Source: Modestobacter sp. (GTDB taxonomy: Bacteria > Actinomycetota > Actinomycetes > Mycobacteriales > Geodermatophilaceae). Taken from it: 9,103 bases of DNA. Shown in pieces: positions 6,851 through 9,103 of this stretch. A model generated the notes under the pieces. The model did no database searches. It was not told the origin of the DNA and worked only from the letters and a program-made list of their open reading frames with translations. The DNA is taken from NCBI GenBank assembly GCA_025966175.1, contig JAOPVN010000371.1, forward strand, positions 1 through 9,103, given 5' to 3'. Both the position numbers and the translations under genes were made by a program. Each line of letters begins with the position of its first letter. Position 1 is the first letter of the stretch.

Positions 6851-6946
6851 CTGCCCCGGGTACGGACGCGCGTGAAGCACTGCCCGCGGCCGAGGGCAAT
6901 CTTGATGTGATGGCCGTTTTCGCGAACTTCGCCGGGCGGGACCGCG

Positions 6947-8041
6947 TCAGGCCACGTGCGGGTCTCGCGGGCGGCCCCGCAACGTGTCCAGCGAGCGGCG
7001 CATGCCGACGGTGACCGCTCCCAAGGCGAAGAATCCGTCATCGTCAGCGACCTCGGAGGTACGAAGCAGGGTCGTCAGGCTCTGCAGGGCCGTGTCGGCG
7101 GCGTCGATCGCGGCGTCCCGCTCGTCGGGGGCCTGCTCGTCTCCTGCCGTGCGCGGGGATGTGCGGACGACGCGGGCCAGGCTTTCCAGCGCGTCGGCCA
7201 GAACCCAACCGGTCCCGCCGTCGATCTGGTCGATCCCGCGGCGATGCGGCTGGAACTCGACCACCAGCCTGGTGAGGTCATCGACGAGAACGGCGACCCG
7301 GTCCAGGGCGCGGGACTGCTCACGGATGCTCGCCGCGCTGCCTCCCCAGCGCCGGGCGCGGGGGTTGGCGCGCCGGGCGCGCTCCACCACGTTCTCGGCT
7401 CCGCGCATCCGATCCAGCGCGGCTTCCAGTTCCTGTCCGCGCCACGCCCACTCGTCCGGCGTGGGCACTTCCCCGCGACGCAGTCCGGTCGCGATGTCCT
7501 GCAGGTGCCGGGCAAGCTGCGTGCGGGTCGCCTCGATCCTCCGCACGGCTGTGGTGAGCTGCAGCGGCGGGAACAGCACGGTGGTGACCAGCACCCCGAT
7601 CGCCGCGCCCAGCAGGGTCAGTCCGGCATAGCTGACGGCGTATCGGGCGGGATTCGCCGTGCCCACCGTGAGCATGAGGACCGCGGCGAAACTGACCCAA
7701 CTGGCGTGCTCCTGGAGCACCCGCCACTGTTCGATGCCGACCGCCAGCGCCACGATGAGCGCGATGGACAGCGCCCCCGGGAGCGGGATGGTGAGCTCGT
7801 GGACCGTGACGGCCAGGGCGAAGCCCAGCAGGATGGCAACGACGGTCCGCCAGGCCGCCGCCGCGGAGTCGGCGACCGTCGGGTGTACCGCGATGACCGC
7901 ACCGAGCGGGGCGTAGTAGGCGTACTGGGCGATCGGGGCCGGCAGCAGAACGGCGACCTGCCACGCCAGCGCGGCGGCCAGCGCCACCCGCACACCACGC
8001 TGCACCCACGGCTCGCGCAGCAGTTCCCTCGTCCGGCTCAC
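6947..8041 (-). CDS. FUSC-family (aromatic acid exporter-like) membrane protein
   Basis: This 364-residue inner-membrane protein belongs to the FUSC / aromatic acid exporter (ArAE) superfamily, whose members are thought to export aromatic acids or other small organic acids. The N-terminal half has about six hydrophobic segments (near residues 15-35, 42-58, 64-82, 88-104, 112-128 and 135-158). It includes APLGAVIAVHPTVADS (44-59), the early family motif after the first helix. Residues from about 160 on are soluble and helical, rich in Arg/Glu/Ala (VRRIEATRTQLARHLQDIATGLRRGE and the helices after it), and are predicted cytoplasmic. It has one membrane block plus one soluble domain, so it may work as a dimer, unlike longer two-block ArAE members. 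The start is GTG 8041. AGAGG directly abuts it, with no well-spaced ribosome-binding site. The gene is separated from the upstream BCCT gene by a strong terminator, so it probably has its own promoter. The transported substrate is unknown. Confidence 0.85.
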   Translation of the reverse strand: MSRTRELLREPWVQRGVRVALAAALAWQVAVLLPAPIAQYAYYAPLGAVIAVHPTVADSAAAAWRTVVAILLGFALAVTVHELTIPLPGALSIALIVALAVGIEQWRVLQEHASWVSFAAVLMLTVGTANPARYAVSYAGLTLLGAAIGVLVTTVLFPPLQLTTAVRRIEATRTQLARHLQDIATGLRRGEVPTPDEWAWRGQELEAALDRMRGAENVVERARRANPRARRWGGSAASIREQSRALDRVAVLVDDLTRLVVEFQPHRRGIDQIDGGTGWVLADALESLARVVRTSPRTAGDEQAPDERDAAIDAADTALQSLTTLLRTSEVADDDGFFALGAVTVGMRRSLDTLRGRPRDPHVA

Positions 8042-8052
8042 CCTCTCAGCAT
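8038..8052 (-). other. Four-codon mini-ORF overlapping the FUSC gene start
   Basis: On the - strand, ATG at 8052-8050 opens a reading frame Met-Leu-Arg-Gly-stop whose TGA (8040-8038) overlaps the GTG start (8041-8039) as GTGA. AAGGAG lies about 20 bases before this ATG, which is too far for a normal site. It may be chance, or a re-initiation device that explains the poor ribosome-binding site of the FUSC gene. Confidence 0.25.
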
Positions 8053-8120
8053 GCGCACCGGGGCGTGGCGCGCGCTCCTTCGTGGCGTGATCTCACACTC
8101 GCCCCGATCAGGCAGACATC

Positions 8121-8155
8121 AGCGGGCCCCCACGACCTCGTCGTGGGGGCCCGCT
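8121..8155 (-). terminator. Perfect 15-bp hairpin terminator after the BCCT gene
   Basis: AGCGGGCCCCCACGA (8121-8135) and TCGTGGGGGCCCGCT (8141-8155) pair perfectly around the 5-base loop CCTCG. On the - strand it begins 12 bases after the BCCT stop codon. There is no T-tract. The stem is strong enough to isolate the FUSC gene from BCCT transcription. Confidence 0.88.
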
Positions 8156-8167
8156 GTCCGGGTGGAT

Positions 8168-9103
8168 CTACTCGCCCGGGTGCGGCCGACCGGCGGGCTC
8201 CGGCATGGCCGGCACTGGCGAGCCCTCGACCGCTCCGTCGTCGGTGTCCTCCCGTACCGGTGCCCGACCGGCCGAGTTGTCCTCGAACTGCACCGGCCGG
8301 TCGGCCACGGTGCCGGTCTCCCCGGCCGCCTCCACCACCAGCACGAAGTCGTCACCGTGTCGGGTGATGCCGTCGACCACGGCCTGCTCGACCGCCTCGG
8401 TGGCGTAGGTGCGGCGCAGCACCAGCGGGTCCGAGCGCACGTCCTTGGCCAGCGACACCGCCAGGCCGACCATGACCAGGGCGAAGGGCAGCGCTGCGAT
8501 GATCGTCAGGTTCTGCAGCCCGGTGAGGGCCTCGTCCCCGCCGATCAGCAGCATCACCGCCGCGACCGCGCCCATGACGACGCCCCAAAAGATCACCGTC
8601 TTGCGGCTCGGCGACAGGGTGCCCCGCTCGGACAGCGAGCCCATGACGATCGAGGCGGCGTCGGCACCGGAGACGAAGAAGATCGCCACCAGGACCATCA
8701 CCAGCACCGTCATGACGGTGGCCAGCGGGTACTGCTGGAGTACCCCGAACAGCTGTCCCTCCGAGGTGGCCTGCCCGGCGACGTCCACGCCGTCCCGCTG
8801 CGCGGCGATGCCGGCCCCACCGAAGATCGCGAACCACATCAGGGTGACCACGCTCGGCACCAGAAGGACGCCGGTGACGAACTGGCGGATGGTGCGGCCG
8901 CGACTGATCCGGGCGATGAAGACGCCGACGAACGGCGTCCAGGAGATCCACCAGGCCCAGTAGAAGACGGTCCAGCCGCGCATCCACTCGGCCATCGCGT
9001 CCCCGCCGCTGGCCTCGGTGCGGGCGGCCATCTGGGCGACGTCGGAGAAGTAGCTGCCGATCGCACCGGGCACCAGGTTGAGGATCAGCACGGTCGGGCC
9101 GAC
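8168..9103 (-). CDS. BCCT-family (betaine/carnitine/choline) transporter, C-terminal part
   Basis: This is the last 311 residues of a secondary transporter that takes up quaternary ammonium compounds such as glycine betaine, choline or carnitine, coupled to Na+ or H+. The frame is open to the window edge, so roughly the first half (some 5-6 membrane helices) is missing. The family signature appears at visible residues 44-73: WTVFYWAWWISW followed by TPFVGVFIARISRGRTIR. It is followed by a helix ending in FFVSGADAAS, then helices IFWGVVMGAVAAVMLLIGG and LTIIAALPFALVMVGLAVSL. After KDVRSDPLVLRR comes a soluble tail of about 90 residues. Its first part (YATEAVEQAVVDGITRHGDDF) is common in actinobacterial members. 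The end is acidic and Pro-rich, and likely cytoplasmic. In BetP-type carriers the C-terminal tail senses osmotic stress; whether that applies here is unknown. The substrate cannot be decided from this half. Confidence 0.94.
   Translation of the reverse strand, partial: VGPTVLILNLVPGAIGSYFSDVAQMAARTEASGGDAMAEWMRGWTVFYWAWWISWTPFVGVFIARISRGRTIRQFVTGVLLVPSVVTLMWFAIFGGAGIAAQRDGVDVAGQATSEGQLFGVLQQYPLATVMTVLVMVLVAIFFVSGADAASIVMGSLSERGTLSPSRKTVIFWGVVMGAVAAVMLLIGGDEALTGLQNLTIIAALPFALVMVGLAVSLAKDVRSDPLVLRRTYATEAVEQAVVDGITRHGDDFVLVVEAAGETGTVADRPVQFEDNSAGRAPVREDTDDGAVEGSPVPAMPEPAGRPHPGE

Larger units (their letters stand above)
6488..6946. other. 459-base gap with gene debris
   Basis: This gap lies between the cupin start and the FUSC gene stop. 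It contains the cupin ribosome-binding site, the GACCAA pair, the 9-bp inverted repeat at 6601-6648 and the GAF-sensor-like scrap at 6767-6850. No intact gene is supported on either strand. Confidence 0.5.

Noticed and set aside
6494..6880. N-terminal extension of the cupin frame
   Set aside because: The extension has no cupin resemblance, and AGGGGA is well placed for ATG 6487.

Overview
This is a high-GC window with strong G/C bias at third codon positions. Several genes have the look of Actinobacteria: a predicted F420-type flavin/deazaflavin oxidoreductase, a FUSC-domain membrane protein, a BCCT transporter with an actinobacterial-style tail, and a scrap that reads like the start of a GAF-domain sensor protein. 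A soil actinomycete related to Geodermatophilaceae would fit. That placement is inference from gene style, not from a marker gene.

The left part (1-4052, + strand) is the end of a compact myo-inositol catabolism operon: the 3' end of an IolE-like TIM-barrel enzyme, an IolG-type inositol 2-dehydrogenase, an IolH-like TIM-barrel protein and a CoA-acylating methylmalonate-semialdehyde dehydrogenase (IolA/MmsA). The first three are joined by two ATGA start/stop overlaps. iolA follows after a 50-nt C-rich spacer with its own good ribosome-binding site. The operon closes with a large GC-rich hairpin at 4058-4094. IolG oxidises inositol to scyllo-inosose, an IolE-type enzyme dehydrates the inosose, and IolA converts the final malonic or methylmalonic semialdehyde to acetyl-CoA or propionyl-CoA. 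The intermediate genes (iolB, iolC, iolD) are not in the window and may lie upstream of it.

The middle part (4053-6946) is loosely packed. Three small, unrelated enzymes lie on the - strand: a RidA-family protein (4317-4718), a PPOX-class split-barrel oxidoreductase (5136-5507) and a cupin (6029-6487). They are separated by gaps of 417, 521 and 459 bases. The gaps hold short tandem repeats, a near-perfect 22-bp palindrome just upstream of the PPOX gene, an inverted repeat, and a short stretch that looks like a broken GAF-sensor gene.

The right part (6947-9103, - strand) holds a FUSC/aromatic-acid-exporter-like membrane protein and the C-terminal part of a BCCT transporter that runs off the window. 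They are separated by a perfect 15-bp terminator hairpin at 8121-8155. I found no CRISPR array, tRNA, rRNA, insertion sequence or phage gene. Nothing in the window is clearly a new system; the best leads are the palindrome at 5523-5544 and the gene-poor region around it.
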